Assembly: GCA_013115135.1 (NCBI GenBank)
Contig: JABANP010000441.1
Span: forward strand, 1 to 44,374
Length of the DNA stretch: 44,374 bases
Direction of reading: 5' to 3'
Source of the DNA: Perkinsus olseni
Taxonomy: Eukaryota; Perkinsozoa; Perkinsida; Perkinsidae
Part shown: positions 35,821 to 44,362 of the stretch, piece after piece
Layout of the letters: every line of letters starts with the position of its first letter
Numbering within the stretch: position 1 is the first letter of the stretch
The notes under the pieces: generated by a model
The model's database searches: none
Told to the model about the DNA's origin: nothing
What the model saw: only the letters and a program-made list of their open reading frames with translations
Translations under genes and position numbers: made by a program

Positions 35821-37750
35821 CTATTCCAGCCAGGTGCGCCATGGCGGGTCCACGAGGGTCCTTGCCCGGGCCCAGCCTAGTGTTTCCATCCTTCGGAACT
35901 CCGATCGGCTTGGCCAGTCCGCCGGATTTTCCGCGGAGGGACTCTCAGGGTGTACAGATAGATCCCTAGCGTGGCTGCCGTTTTCCATATTTGAGTGCAC
36001 ATGCTGTTGAGGGTCTTCCGCTGTACTACATCCCTTTCGGATGCAGCCTTCTGCCGTGGTGGAGTCGATGTACAGTGTGACGTCACATCCTCCTGTCGTT
36101 TGGGCTTCTTTTTGGAAGTAGTTGTCGGTGTAGCTCCAGTGGTAGATACATACCAGGGCACCCAGGGTTTCTAGGGCGTGTATCTGTGTTTTGCGCTGTT
36201 TGAGCTTGCTGAGGAGCTCGGTCGGCGGTCTCCATGAGACGTATTCGGTCTTGTTCTGATCCGGGATGTGAAGGACGCCGCCGATTTGGCCGTTGGGTGC
36301 GCCCTCCTGGTCCCCAAACTCGGCGTCTGTGTACAGTATGAACGGCTTTCGAGCTTGTCCAAGGGCTATTGTTCGCCTTGGACATTCCGTTATGGCCCAC
36401 CGGAACCATTGTAGGGCCCTGGCGACTTGGTGGTGGGGCTTGAAGGCTTGTGTTCGGGTGTTGTAGTGCCAATTGTAGAGGACCCTTAGGTAGGAACGGC
36501 CGCTCTTGCCGAACATGGCTGAGGAAGCGAAGTTGAGCTTCCCTGCCAGGGAACTCGCCTGCGCTGGGGACATGATTCCTTCTTGGAGGGTGTTGTGGAT
36601 CTCGGTGAGCAGAGCGTCCTTGCGGTTGGGGTCTAGGTCCAACTCGACGTGGTCATCCATAATGCTCAGTATAAGTCCCAGCAGCTTCCCTCTCTGGGCC
36701 GGCTCCAGGTTTTTCGCCAGTTTAGTGTAGAACCCGATGATGTTGTTGACCTCGAGGAAGCACTCGTAACTTTGTAATGCCAGCCCCTGTGGGGCCGTTC
36801 CGTGAAAGTCGTCCACGTAGGAGAGTATAACTAGGAGCAACCAGTACCAGAGGATGGCGCATATGCCTTTGGCTACCCTGGTGTAGTGTAGGCAGCTGGC
36901 TTTGCTCCCGAAGGGTAATGAATGGTGTATGTAGTACACTAGGTCGGTTCGGTCTGGGTGGTATATGCCCACGACTGCGACGTCATAGTCATCGGGGTTG
37001 ATTGGGCACTGGCGGTAGGCGCTCTGGTGGTCTCCCTTTGAAGAGGCGGTATTGCCTATGGCGCCCCTTGGCCTTGTCGTTGTCCTTCTGTTGTTGAAGT
37101 AAGTCCAAGGCGCAATCCACGGTGTCTAGCACTATCCGTTCTCCGATGCGGGTGAGGCCGTTGACGCCCGAGATGGTGAGGTCGTCTATCTCTCTCGTCT
37201 TGTCGCTCTCCACCTTCCCAAATCGGGGGAGAAAACCCATCATCCGTTGAAGCGCTTGTTGAGGTCTGCTTCTGTGTAGGGTCCTTCTAGCCTTTTTGGC
37301 TCTCACCTCGTTCTCGGCCTGCGTCCATAAAGTTTTTCACGACGTCTGCCGCTGGTCTTCTTGAGGCCTGCTTCATTAGGTCTCGGATGGACTCGGCTTG
37401 ATTGAGGAGCTCGTGCTTGGGGGTGGCTGGCTTGTCCTCTTTGGGTGGGTAGAGTCCGTTGGAGCTTAAGTCGCCAGTGAGGCGAAACCCTGCCGCCAGC
37501 TCGTGACATAGGCTGTGATCTGGATGGTTAGCCTCCCGCAGCAGTAGGTCTAGGGCCCCGAGGTTCAAGTGTTTGATCAGTGCTCTCACCTCGGGAGGGG
37601 ACCGGGCCTTGAGCTCGGCGTCCCGTGCCTTGGCGTCCTTGGAGTTAGCGATGTCCCGGATGCGTTGCAGCTGCCCGGCTCTCCACGCGGCCAGTTTGTC
37701 GCCATGAGCTTCGGCTGCTGTGAGGGCCTGTGAAATCCGCGCAAAAAAAA
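35821..37750 (-). pseudogene. RT-RNase H, right copy (truncated and frameshifted)
   Basis: It begins at the deletion junction, in the sequence equivalent to residue ~43 of the intact protein. Frame changes occur near 37300 and near 37030 (an extra G after LFKG, motif A). The YVDD and RNase H Asp motifs remain. Two opposite one-base changes near 36010 and 35945 cancel each other. It differs from the left copy by few substitutions, so the arms are young relative to normal decay. Confidence 0.85.
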
Positions 37751-37867
37751 CGTCGCTGGCCGTGACGGGAAAGGCAATAACAGTATGAAGTAGAGAATGC
37801 ACGGAAACTGCACGACGCAGCGGAGCGGGGCTCAGTCAGTCCACAAATATGCTAGCATATTTAGGAC
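37751..37867 (-). repeat. Split direct repeat A1, right copy, at tRNA-array junction
   Basis: Matches 16133-16250. The outermost base (37867) is followed at once by ATTTGCGTGTGCTC, a sequence found in the interior of each tRNA repeat unit. Confidence 0.85.
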
Positions 37868-37884
37868 ATTTGCGTGTGCTCTAC

Positions 37885-37905
37885 AGAGTCTGTAGTACAG
37901 ACTCT
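37885..37905. repeat. Conserved spacer hairpin (also 39146-39166, 41609-41629, 43008-43028)
   Basis: AGAGTCTGTA and TACAGACTCT are perfect 10-bp arms around a single G, identical in all four units. It could be part of a small RNA or simply a palindrome kept by array homogenisation. Confidence 0.6.
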
Positions 37906-37991
37906 CTGTTTGGGTGGAAACAGGTCTTCGTACTTGTAGCCTGGCTCGTCAGTATCGATATCCAGATCAATAAATGATTTTGTGTGCATCA

Positions 37992-38071
37992 TAACAGCTG
38001 CGCGAGTCGAACTCGCGCCCTTTCGGGCTAGCGCCTGAAGCTAGCGCCTTCGACCACTCGGCCAAACTGTC
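37992..38071 (-). tRNA. tRNA-Leu(CAG), unit 1
   Basis: 80 bases. Acceptor GACAGTT pairs with AGCTGTT, A73 follows. Anticodon stem CTAGC/GCTAG encloses TTCAGGC (anticodon CAG). There is a long variable arm, as in leucine tRNAs. The T-arm has one mismatch (GCGAG/CGCGC around TTCGACT). Confidence 0.85.
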
Positions 38072-38572
38072 TCCAAATTCTTCTAATAGATAGCTTTTAT
38101 GCCGTGTAGAGTGTTTGGAGAGATACGACGAATCGATGGCTGTATCTCGGCTCTGAGTCACTCCGTCGCAGACGAGAGGAAGGATCCGAGACATGGACGC
38201 GGCAAACGGGTACTTCAAGAATAGCTTACGACTCGAATACGATGCAACTGCGAGCTCGAAATTTTCCAATAACTCAAGGTCCGGTGCGACTGTGCCCGGC
38301 GTTTCTCTCCAATGCAATGCTGAGTCACTCAACTTGAGTGAGCACGATTCCTCTTTTGTTGACTCTTGGAAGTGGGAGGGGCCCACTTTCGGTTCACAAA
38401 CTCAGAAACCCTACAGATACACGCTGGGTTGCGTGCAGCGGTAAAAGGCCAGGTGAACTCTGCGAGGGAGGCTGCAGCGCACACGCGATAGGAAGGCCCT
38501 ACAAATTGGACCTGCCTGCGAGAACGAACGAGCGGTATCACATCGCATATGCATGATCGAAGCGATTTTCGT

Positions 38573-38635
38573 GGCGCTATCGTCTAGTGGTTAGAGGACG
38601 TCACGTTGTGGCCGGTTCAAATTCGGGTAGTGACT
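38573..38635 (+). pseudogene. tRNA-His(GTG) pseudogene, unit 1
   Basis: It has lost the 11 bases GTGACAACCCC covering the 3' anticodon stem and variable loop, and has two extra bases in the D-arm. The first two acceptor pairs are also altered (GGCGCTA). It cannot fold into a normal tRNA. Confidence 0.8.
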
Positions 38636-38850
38636 TCTATTTGGAAGGGGTGTGTGTTCACACACGCAAATGCCAACATGGCGGTCATGATTCATGACTC
38701 ATGAACACAAAACGAGTCGCCAGTTTGTGGCTCATGGATGCACGAGGCGCTGTCCCGAAATCCTCAGCTTGCCACGGTGAGCACGAGGGTGGTGTAGCGA
38801 GAAGGCAAGAGTCTTACCTGCAGCAAGCCCTACTTGCACTAGGGTGATGT

Positions 38851-38922
38851 GGCTGTGTGGTCTAGTGGTATGATTCGTGCTTCGGGTGCACGAGGTCCCG
38901 AGTTCGATTCTCGGCTCAGCCC
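38851..38922 (+). tRNA. tRNA-Pro(CGG), unit 1
   Basis: 72 bases. GGCTGTG pairs with CTCAGCC except for one T-T. Anticodon stem CGTGC/GCACG around TTCGGGT gives CGG. T-arm CCGAG TTCGATT CTCGG. C73, usual for eukaryotic tRNA-Pro. Confidence 0.9.
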
Positions 38923-39019
38923 TATCCCATTGCAAGTTTCATCTCGCAGCAGGATTCAGCAAGAAATCGTGACCGTGAGCTTCTCGACTATTACGGGACG
39001 AGAACGGTCAATCCAGGTT

Positions 39020-39092
39020 CGATCTCGGTGAGACTCGAACTCACAATCTTTGGTTCCGAAGACCAACGCCTTATCCATTAGGCCACGAGACC
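39020..39092 (-). tRNA. tRNA-Arg(TCG), unit 1
   Basis: 73 bases. GGTCTCG pairs with CGAGATC. Anticodon stem TTGGT/ACCAA around CTTCGGA gives TCG. T-arm GTGAG TTCGAGT CTCAC. G73. Confidence 0.9.
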
Positions 39093-39391
39093 GTAGTACT
39101 TAGCATTTGCGTGACCGTAATACTTAGCATTTGCGTGTGCTCTACAGAGTCTGTAGTACAGACTCTCTGTTTGGGTGGAAACAGGTCTTCGTACTTGTAG
39201 CCTGGCTCGTTGAGTCAGCAATGCGGGCCCAGAGTTCTCATGCATTCGATGGACTTTTCAACAGCGACACCAAGAACTATTCTTTCTGATCAGCATAGTA
39301 CAAATGCGACTCACGCTGTAGCATGGAGCACTACTCTCACAAAGTTCACCAGTATCGATATCCAGATCAATAAATGATTTTGCGTGCATCA

Positions 39392-39471
39392 TAACAGCTA
39401 CAAGATTCGAACTCGCGCCCTTTCGGACTAGCGCCTGAAGTTAGCGCCTTCGACCACTCGGCCAAACTGTC
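39392..39471 (-). tRNA. tRNA-Leu(CAG), unit 2
   Basis: Same gene as unit 1. Anticodon stem CTAAC/GCTAG has one mismatch. T-stem GCGAG/CTTGT uses two G-U pairs. Anticodon CAG. Confidence 0.8.
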
Positions 39472-39972
39472 TCTAAATTCTTCTAATAGATAGCTTTTAT
39501 GCCGTGTAGAGTGTTTGGAGAGATACGACGAATCGATGGCTGTATCTCGGCTCTGAGTCACTCCGTCGCAGACGAGAGGAAGGATCCGAGACATGGACGC
39601 GGCAAACGGGTACTTCAAGAATAGCTTACGACTCGAATACGATGCAACTGCGAGCTCGAAATTTTCCAATAACTCAAGGTCCGGTGCGACTGTGCCCGGC
39701 GTTTCTCTCCAATGCAATGCTGAGTCACTCAACTTGAGTGAGCACGATTCCTCTTTTGTTGACCCTTGGAAGTGGGAGGGGCCCACTTTCGGTTCACAAA
39801 CTCAGAAACCCTACAGATACACGCTGGGTTGCGTGCAGCGGTAAAAGGCCAGGTGAACTCTGCGAGGGAGGCTGCAGCGCACACGCGATAGGAAGGCCCT
39901 ACAAATTGGACCTGCCTGCGAGAACGAACGAGCGGTATCACATCGGATATGCATGATCGGAGCGATTTTCGT

Positions 39973-39997
39973 GTCGCTATCGTCTGGTGGTTGGACG
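39973..39997 (+). pseudogene. tRNA-His 5' fragment, unit 2 (cut by insertion)
   Basis: GTCGCTATCGTCTGGTGGTT continues to GGACG, the acceptor and D-arm of tRNA-His, then unrelated sequence begins at 39998. The gene's 3' part resumes after the insertion at 41034. Confidence 0.8.
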
Positions 39998-41033
39998 CTC
40001 GCGTGCGGCCTTTCGTAGTTGGTTCCCAGAGGCGCAAACTCGTATTAAGTACTCTGCGGTCACTCGGCGGTCCGAGCTGGCTCTTCGGAGCGGCCCAGAG
40101 CCGCTCCGGTAGTCAGGATCGGTGGCTCGCGTGCGCGTACCCGTATACTGCTGATTGGAAGGGGCATGTGCGGGACGCCAGGAGATTCGAGCCGCAGACC
40201 GATGGGGTTGTTCGGTCGCTGTCCTAAAGCGGCTCTTGCGGACCTGGAAGCTTCGGTCGCGACTCACCGAAATGGGCATGTAGCTGGGCATGGGGGGAGG
40301 GGCGAAGTGCCTTATCACGGTCGAAGAAACCGCTTGGCGGAAGGCGAGTGTAAACGACAAGCATGCTCCTCCTGAGGATTGTGGCTCACCGCTGTCATCC
40401 GGGATCCGTCGGCTGGTGGAGACACACCAAATTTATCGGAGGCTCGACAAAAAATTGGTGTGATACAGCCCGGTGGCTATGAATATGGGTGAACTTCTCC
40501 GCCCGCGCAGTCTGCAGGAAGAGCGCCAAAAGACCATATTCATGCATCATAGCACACGTTTGACCTGCCCCATCATTCGCCCCATTAGACATATCCCAAC
40601 GCCCCCAATGCCTCAAAAAATTTCACTGATATCAATGGCTAGATACAGGCACTCCACCTTTAACAAAGCCCTCAATGCCGATGGCTGGCCGCCGTATTAG
40701 CTCTATATGTTTCCCACGTATAATGCCGTTGAGCTCTGATTTCGTTAAATGCGAGTTCGTCCCTTTTGGCGGAGACTGACTGATTGAGAATACAATACCC
40801 GAGATCTGCCGTCTTGAATCCAACGGTCGAATCTTCCCTCTTCTGTCTTACAATCCTGAACCAATTTGCTTAGCTTGAGCGTAGCTTCTCATTCCAGCAA
40901 GATAGTCCGCGGAATATACCCAACACTCTTCTCCACCTTCCTTCTTTCCCCTTTCTTTCTTTCCTCTTTTTCCTTTCTTCTTTTTTTTCTTTTCCCCTTT
41001 TTCCCCTCTCTTCCCTCAGTTTTTGCCCAACTC
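39998..41033. mobile_element. 1036-bp insertion in tRNA-His with 19-bp target duplication
   Basis: Flanked by exact copies of ATCGTCTGGTGGTTGGACG at 39979-39997 and 41034-41052. These are tRNA-His D-arm sequence carrying the same two variants relative to the other units, which marks a target duplication. The insert has a perfect 9-bp hairpin (CGGAGCGGC/GCCGCTCCG near 40085-40107) and a pyrimidine-rich tract (about 40925-41020) near its right end. No coding motif was recognised. The long duplication fits target-primed retroposition more than cut-and-paste transposition. Confidence 0.75.
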
Positions 41034-41098
41034 ATCGTCTGGTGGTTGGACGTCACGTTGTGGCCGTGACAACCCCGGTTCAAATTCGGGTAGTGACT
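41034..41098 (+). pseudogene. tRNA-His 3' part, unit 2
   Basis: Contains the D-arm duplicate, an intact anticodon arm (TCACG TTGTGGC CGTGA, GTG) and the T-arm, but the 5' acceptor strand is replaced by the end of the insertion, so no acceptor stem forms. Confidence 0.8.
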
Positions 41099-41313
41099 TC
41101 TATTTGGAAGGGGTGTGTGTTCACACACGCAAATGCCAACATGGCGGTCATGATTCATGACTCATGAACACAAAACGAGTCGCCAGTTTGTGGCTCATGG
41201 ATGCACGAGGCGCTGTCCCGAAATCCTCAGCTTGCCACGGTGAGCACGAGGGTGGTGTAGCGAGAAGGCAAGAGTCTTACCTGCAGCAAGCCCTACTTGC
41301 ACTAGGGTGATGT

Positions 41314-41385
41314 GGCTGTGTGGTCTAGTGGTATGATTCGTGCTTCGGGTGCACGAGGTCCCGAGTTCGATTCTCGGCTCAGCCC
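41314..41385 (+). tRNA. tRNA-Pro(CGG), unit 2
   Basis: Identical in sequence to the unit 1 gene at 38851-38922. Confidence 0.9.
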
Positions 41386-41482
41386 TATCCCATTGCAAGT
41401 TTCATCTCGCAGCAGGATTCAGCAAGAATTCGTGACCGTGAGCTTCTCGACTATTACGGGACGAGAGCGGTCAATCCAGGTT

Positions 41483-41555
41483 CGATCTCGGTGAGACTCG
41501 AACTCACAATCTTTGGTTCCGAAGACCAACGCCTTATCCATTAGGCCACGAGACC
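41483..41555 (-). tRNA. tRNA-Arg(TCG), unit 2
   Basis: Same sequence and fold as 39020-39092, anticodon TCG. Confidence 0.9.
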
Positions 41556-41854
41556 GTAATACTTAGCATTTGCGTGACCGTAATACTTAGCATTTGCGTG
41601 TGCTCTACAGAGTCTGTAGTACAGACTCTCTGTTTGGGTGGAAACAGGTCTTCGTACTTGTAGCCTGGCTCGTTGAGTCAGCAATGCGGGCCCAGAGTTC
41701 TCATGCATTCGATGGACTTTTCAACAGCGACACCAAGAACTCTTCTTTCTGATCAGCATAGTACAAATGCGACTCACGCTGTAGCATGGAGCACTACTCT
41801 CACAAAGTTCACCAGTATCGATATCCAGATCAATAAATGATTTTGCGTGCATCA

Positions 41855-41934
41855 TAACAGCTACAAGATTCGAACTCGCGCCCTTTCGGACTAGCGCCTG
41901 AAGTTAGCGCCTACGACCACTCGGCCAAACTGTC
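41855..41934 (-). tRNA. tRNA-Leu(CAG), unit 3
   Basis: As unit 2 with one D-arm change (GGTCGTAGG for GGTCGAAGG). Anticodon CAG, with the same stem mismatch. Confidence 0.8.
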
Positions 41935-42436
41935 TCTAAATTCTTCTAATAGATAGCTTTTATGCCGTGTAGAGTGTTTGGAGAGATACGACGAATCGAT
42001 GGCTGCATCTTGGCTCTGCGTCACTCCGTCGCAGACGAGAGGAAGGATCCGAGACATGGACGCGGCAAACAGGTACTTCAAGAATAGCTTACGACTCGAA
42101 TACGATGCAACTGTGAGCTCGAAATATTCCAATAACTCAAGGTCCGGTGCGACTGTGCCCGGCGTTTCTCTCCAATGCAATGCTGAGTTACTCAACTTGA
42201 GTGAGCACGATTCCTCTTTTGTTGACTCTTGGAAGTGGGAGGGGCCCACTCTCGGTTTCACAAACTCAGAAACCCTACAGATAGACGCTGGGTTGCGTGC
42301 AGCGGTAAAAGGCCAGGTGAACTCTGCGAGGGAGGCTGCAGCGCACACGCGATAGGAAGGCCCTACAAATTGGACCTGCCTGCGAGAACGAACGAGCGGT
42401 ATCACATCGGATATGCATGATCGAAGCGATTTTCGT

Positions 42437-42497
42437 GTCGCTATCGTCTAGTGGTTAGGACGTCACGTTGTGGCCGGTTCAAATTCGGGTAGTGACT
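42437..42497 (+). pseudogene. tRNA-His(GTG) pseudogene, unit 3
   Basis: 61 bases, with the same 11-base loss (GTGACAACCCC) as unit 1 but a normal acceptor strand. The anticodon loop is present without its 3' stem. Confidence 0.8.
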
Positions 42498-42712
42498 TCT
42501 ATTTGGAAGGGGTGTGTGTTCACACACGCAAATGCCAACATGGCGTTCATGATTCATGACTCATGAACACAAAACGAGTCGCCAGTTTGTGGCTCATGGA
42601 TGCACGAGGCGCTGTCCCGAAATCCTCAGCTTGCCACGGTGAGCAAGAGGGTGGTGTAGCGAAAAGGCAAGAGTCTTACCTGCAGCAAGCCGTACTTGCA
42701 CTGGGGTGATGT

Positions 42713-42784
42713 GGCTGTGTGGTCTAGTGGTATGATTCGTGCTTCGGGTGCACGAGGTCCCGAGTTCGATTCTCGGCTCAGCCC
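42713..42784 (+). tRNA. tRNA-Pro(CGG), unit 3
   Basis: Identical to unit 1; anticodon CGG. Confidence 0.9.
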
Positions 42785-42881
42785 TATCCCATTGCAAGTT
42801 TCATCTCGCAGCAGGATTCAGCGAGAATTCGTGACCGTGAGCTTCTCGACTATTACGGGACGAGAGCGGTAAATCCAGGTT

Positions 42882-42954
42882 CGATCTCGGTGAGACTCGA
42901 ACTCACAATCTTTGGTTCCGAAGACCAACGCCTTATCCATTAGGCCACGAGACC
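42882..42954 (-). tRNA. tRNA-Arg(TCG), unit 3
   Basis: Same as units 1 and 2; anticodon TCG. Confidence 0.9.
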
Positions 42955-43253
42955 GTAATACTTAGCATTTGCGTGACCGTAATACTTAGCATTTGCGTGT
43001 GCTCTACAGAGTCTGTAGTACAGACTCTCTGTTTGGGTGGAAACAGGTCTTCGTACTTGTAGCCTGGCTCGTTGAGTCAGCAATGCGGGCCCAGAGTTCT
43101 CATGCATTCGATGGACTTTTCAACAGCGACACCAAGAACTCTTCTTTCTGATCAGCATAGTACAAATGCGACTCACGCTGTAGTATGGAGCACTACCCTC
43201 ACAAAGTTCACCAGTATCGATATCCAGATCAATAAATGATTTTGCGTGCATCA

Positions 43254-43333
43254 TAACAGCTGCGAGACCCGAACTCGCGCCCTTTTAGACTAGCGCTTGA
43301 AGCCAGCGCCTTCGACCACTCGGCCAAACTGTC
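43254..43333 (-). tRNA. tRNA-Leu(CAA), unit 4
   Basis: The anticodon stem CTGGC/GCTAG encloses TTCAAGC, so the anticodon is CAA, not CAG. The T-arm GCGAG TTCGGGT CTCGC is fully paired, better than in the other units, and the acceptor is unchanged. Confidence 0.85.
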
Positions 43334-43397
43334 TCTAAATTCTTCTAATAGATAGCTTTTATGCCGTGTAGAGTGTTTGGAGAGATACGACGAATCG

Positions 43398-43754
43398 ATG
43401 GCTGCATCTCGGCTCTGCGTCACTCCGTCGCAGACGAGAGGAAGGATCCGAGACATGGACGCGGCAAACAGGTACTTCAAGAATAGCTTACGACTCGAAT
43501 ACGATGCAACTGTGAGCTCGAAATATTCCAATAACTCAAGGTCCGGTGCGACTGTGCCCGGCGTTTCTCTCCAATGCAATGCTGAGTCACTCAACTTGAG
43601 TGAGCACGATTCCTCTTTTGTTGACTCTTGGAAGTGGGAGGGGCCCACTCTCGGTTTCACAAACTCAGAAACCCTACAGATAGACGCTGGGTTGCGTGCA
43701 GCGGTAAAAGGCCAGGTGAACTCTGCGAGGGAGGCTGCAGCGCACACGCGATAG
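43398..43754 (+). CDS. Conserved open frame in tRNA spacer, coding status unsure
   Basis: 118 codons (ATG at 43398) between tRNA-Leu and tRNA-His. The matching region of unit 3 (from 41999) is also open to the same stop, with few changes. In units 1 and 2 a one-base loss (TTCGGTTCAC against CTCGGTTTCAC) shifts the frame. No domain recognised. The conservation may only reflect array homogenisation. The antisense frame is equally long, so I rate this low. Confidence 0.2.
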   Translation: MAASRLCVTPSQTRGRIRDMDAANRYFKNSLRLEYDATVSSKYSNNSRSGATVPGVSLQCNAESLNLSEHDSSFVDSWKWEGPTLGFTNSETLQIDAGLRAAVKGQVNSAREAAAHTR

Positions 43755-43835
43755 GAAGGCCCTACAAATTGGACCTGCCTGCGAGAACGAACGAGCGGTA
43801 TCACATCGGATATGCATGATCGGAGCGATTTTCGT

Positions 43836-43907
43836 GTCGCTATCGTCTAGTGGTTAGGACGTCACGTTGTGGCCGTGACAACCCCGGTTCAAATCCGGGT
43901 AGTGACT
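43836..43907 (+). tRNA. tRNA-His(GTG), unit 4, the only intact copy
   Basis: 72 bases. GTCGCTA pairs with TAGTGAC (one G-U). Anticodon stem TCACG/CGTGA around TTGTGGC gives GTG. T-arm CCCGG TTCAAAT CCGGG. T at position 73, where eukaryotic tRNA-His usually has A. Confidence 0.85.
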
Positions 43908-44130
43908 TATATTTGGAAGGGGTGTGTTCACCCACGCAAATGCCAACATGGCGGTCATGATTCATGACTCATGAACACAAAACGAGTCGCCAGTTTGTGG
44001 CTCATGGATGCACGAGGCGCTGTCCCGAAATCCTCAGCTTGCCACGGTGAGCAAGAGGGTGGTGTAGCGAGGAGGCAAGAGTCTTACCTGCAGCAAGCCG
44101 TACTTGCACTAGGATGATGTGGCTGTGTGG

Positions 44131-44202
44131 TCTAGTGGTATGATTCGTGCTTTGGGTGCACGAGGTCCGGAGTTCGATTCTCGGCTCAGCCCTATCCCAT
44201 TG
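44131..44202 (+). tRNA. tRNA-Pro(TGG), unit 4
   Basis: The loop is TTTGGGT, so the anticodon is TGG where other units have CGG. One T-stem pair is lost (CGGAG/CTCGG), otherwise as in unit 1. Confidence 0.8.
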
Positions 44203-44289
44203 CAAGTTTCATCTCGCAGCAGGATTCAGCGAGAATTCGTGACCGTGAACTTCTCGACTATTACGGGACGAGAGCGGTAAAACCAGGTC

Positions 44290-44362
44290 CGATCTCGGTG
44301 AGACTCGAACTCACAATCTTGGGTTCCGAACACCAACGCCTTATCCATTAGGCCACGAGACC
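44290..44362 (-). tRNA. tRNA-Arg(TCG), unit 4
   Basis: Anticodon TCG retained. The anticodon stem TTGGT/ACCCA has one mismatch and the loop starts GTTCGGA instead of CTTCGGA, so this copy may be decaying. Confidence 0.7.

Larger units (their letters stand above)
27958..37867 (-). repeat. Right arm of giant inverted duplication
   Basis: Reverse complement of 16133-27762, ending precisely at the outer tip of YR repeat A1. Differences are loss of the YR gag region, loss of a ~0.5-kb stretch, a ~0.72-kb insertion at about 29366-30090, and numerous one-base indels that break every coding frame. The sequence following 37867 is tRNA-array DNA, whereas the left arm's equivalent flank is LTR-element pol. 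Confidence 0.9.
33137..37867 (-). mobile_element. YR retroelement, right copy (deleted derivative)
   Basis: Same structure as the left copy: A1 at 37751-37867, B1 at 33606-33928, A2 at 33489-33605, B2 at 33137-33459. About 1.97 kb covering Gag, the zinc finger and the RT start is deleted: A1 is joined through a T run directly to the position equivalent to 18228. It cannot make Gag and is defective, but its repeats could still be acted on in trans. Confidence 0.85.

Noticed and set aside
37967..38386. 139-residue minus-strand frame repeated in the array units
   Set aside because: It reads through the tRNA-Leu gene and is antisense to the spacer frame; conservation follows from array homogenisation.
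40473..40700. Short frames inside the tRNA-His insertion
   Set aside because: Both strands are open for 70-75 codons with no recognisable domain.
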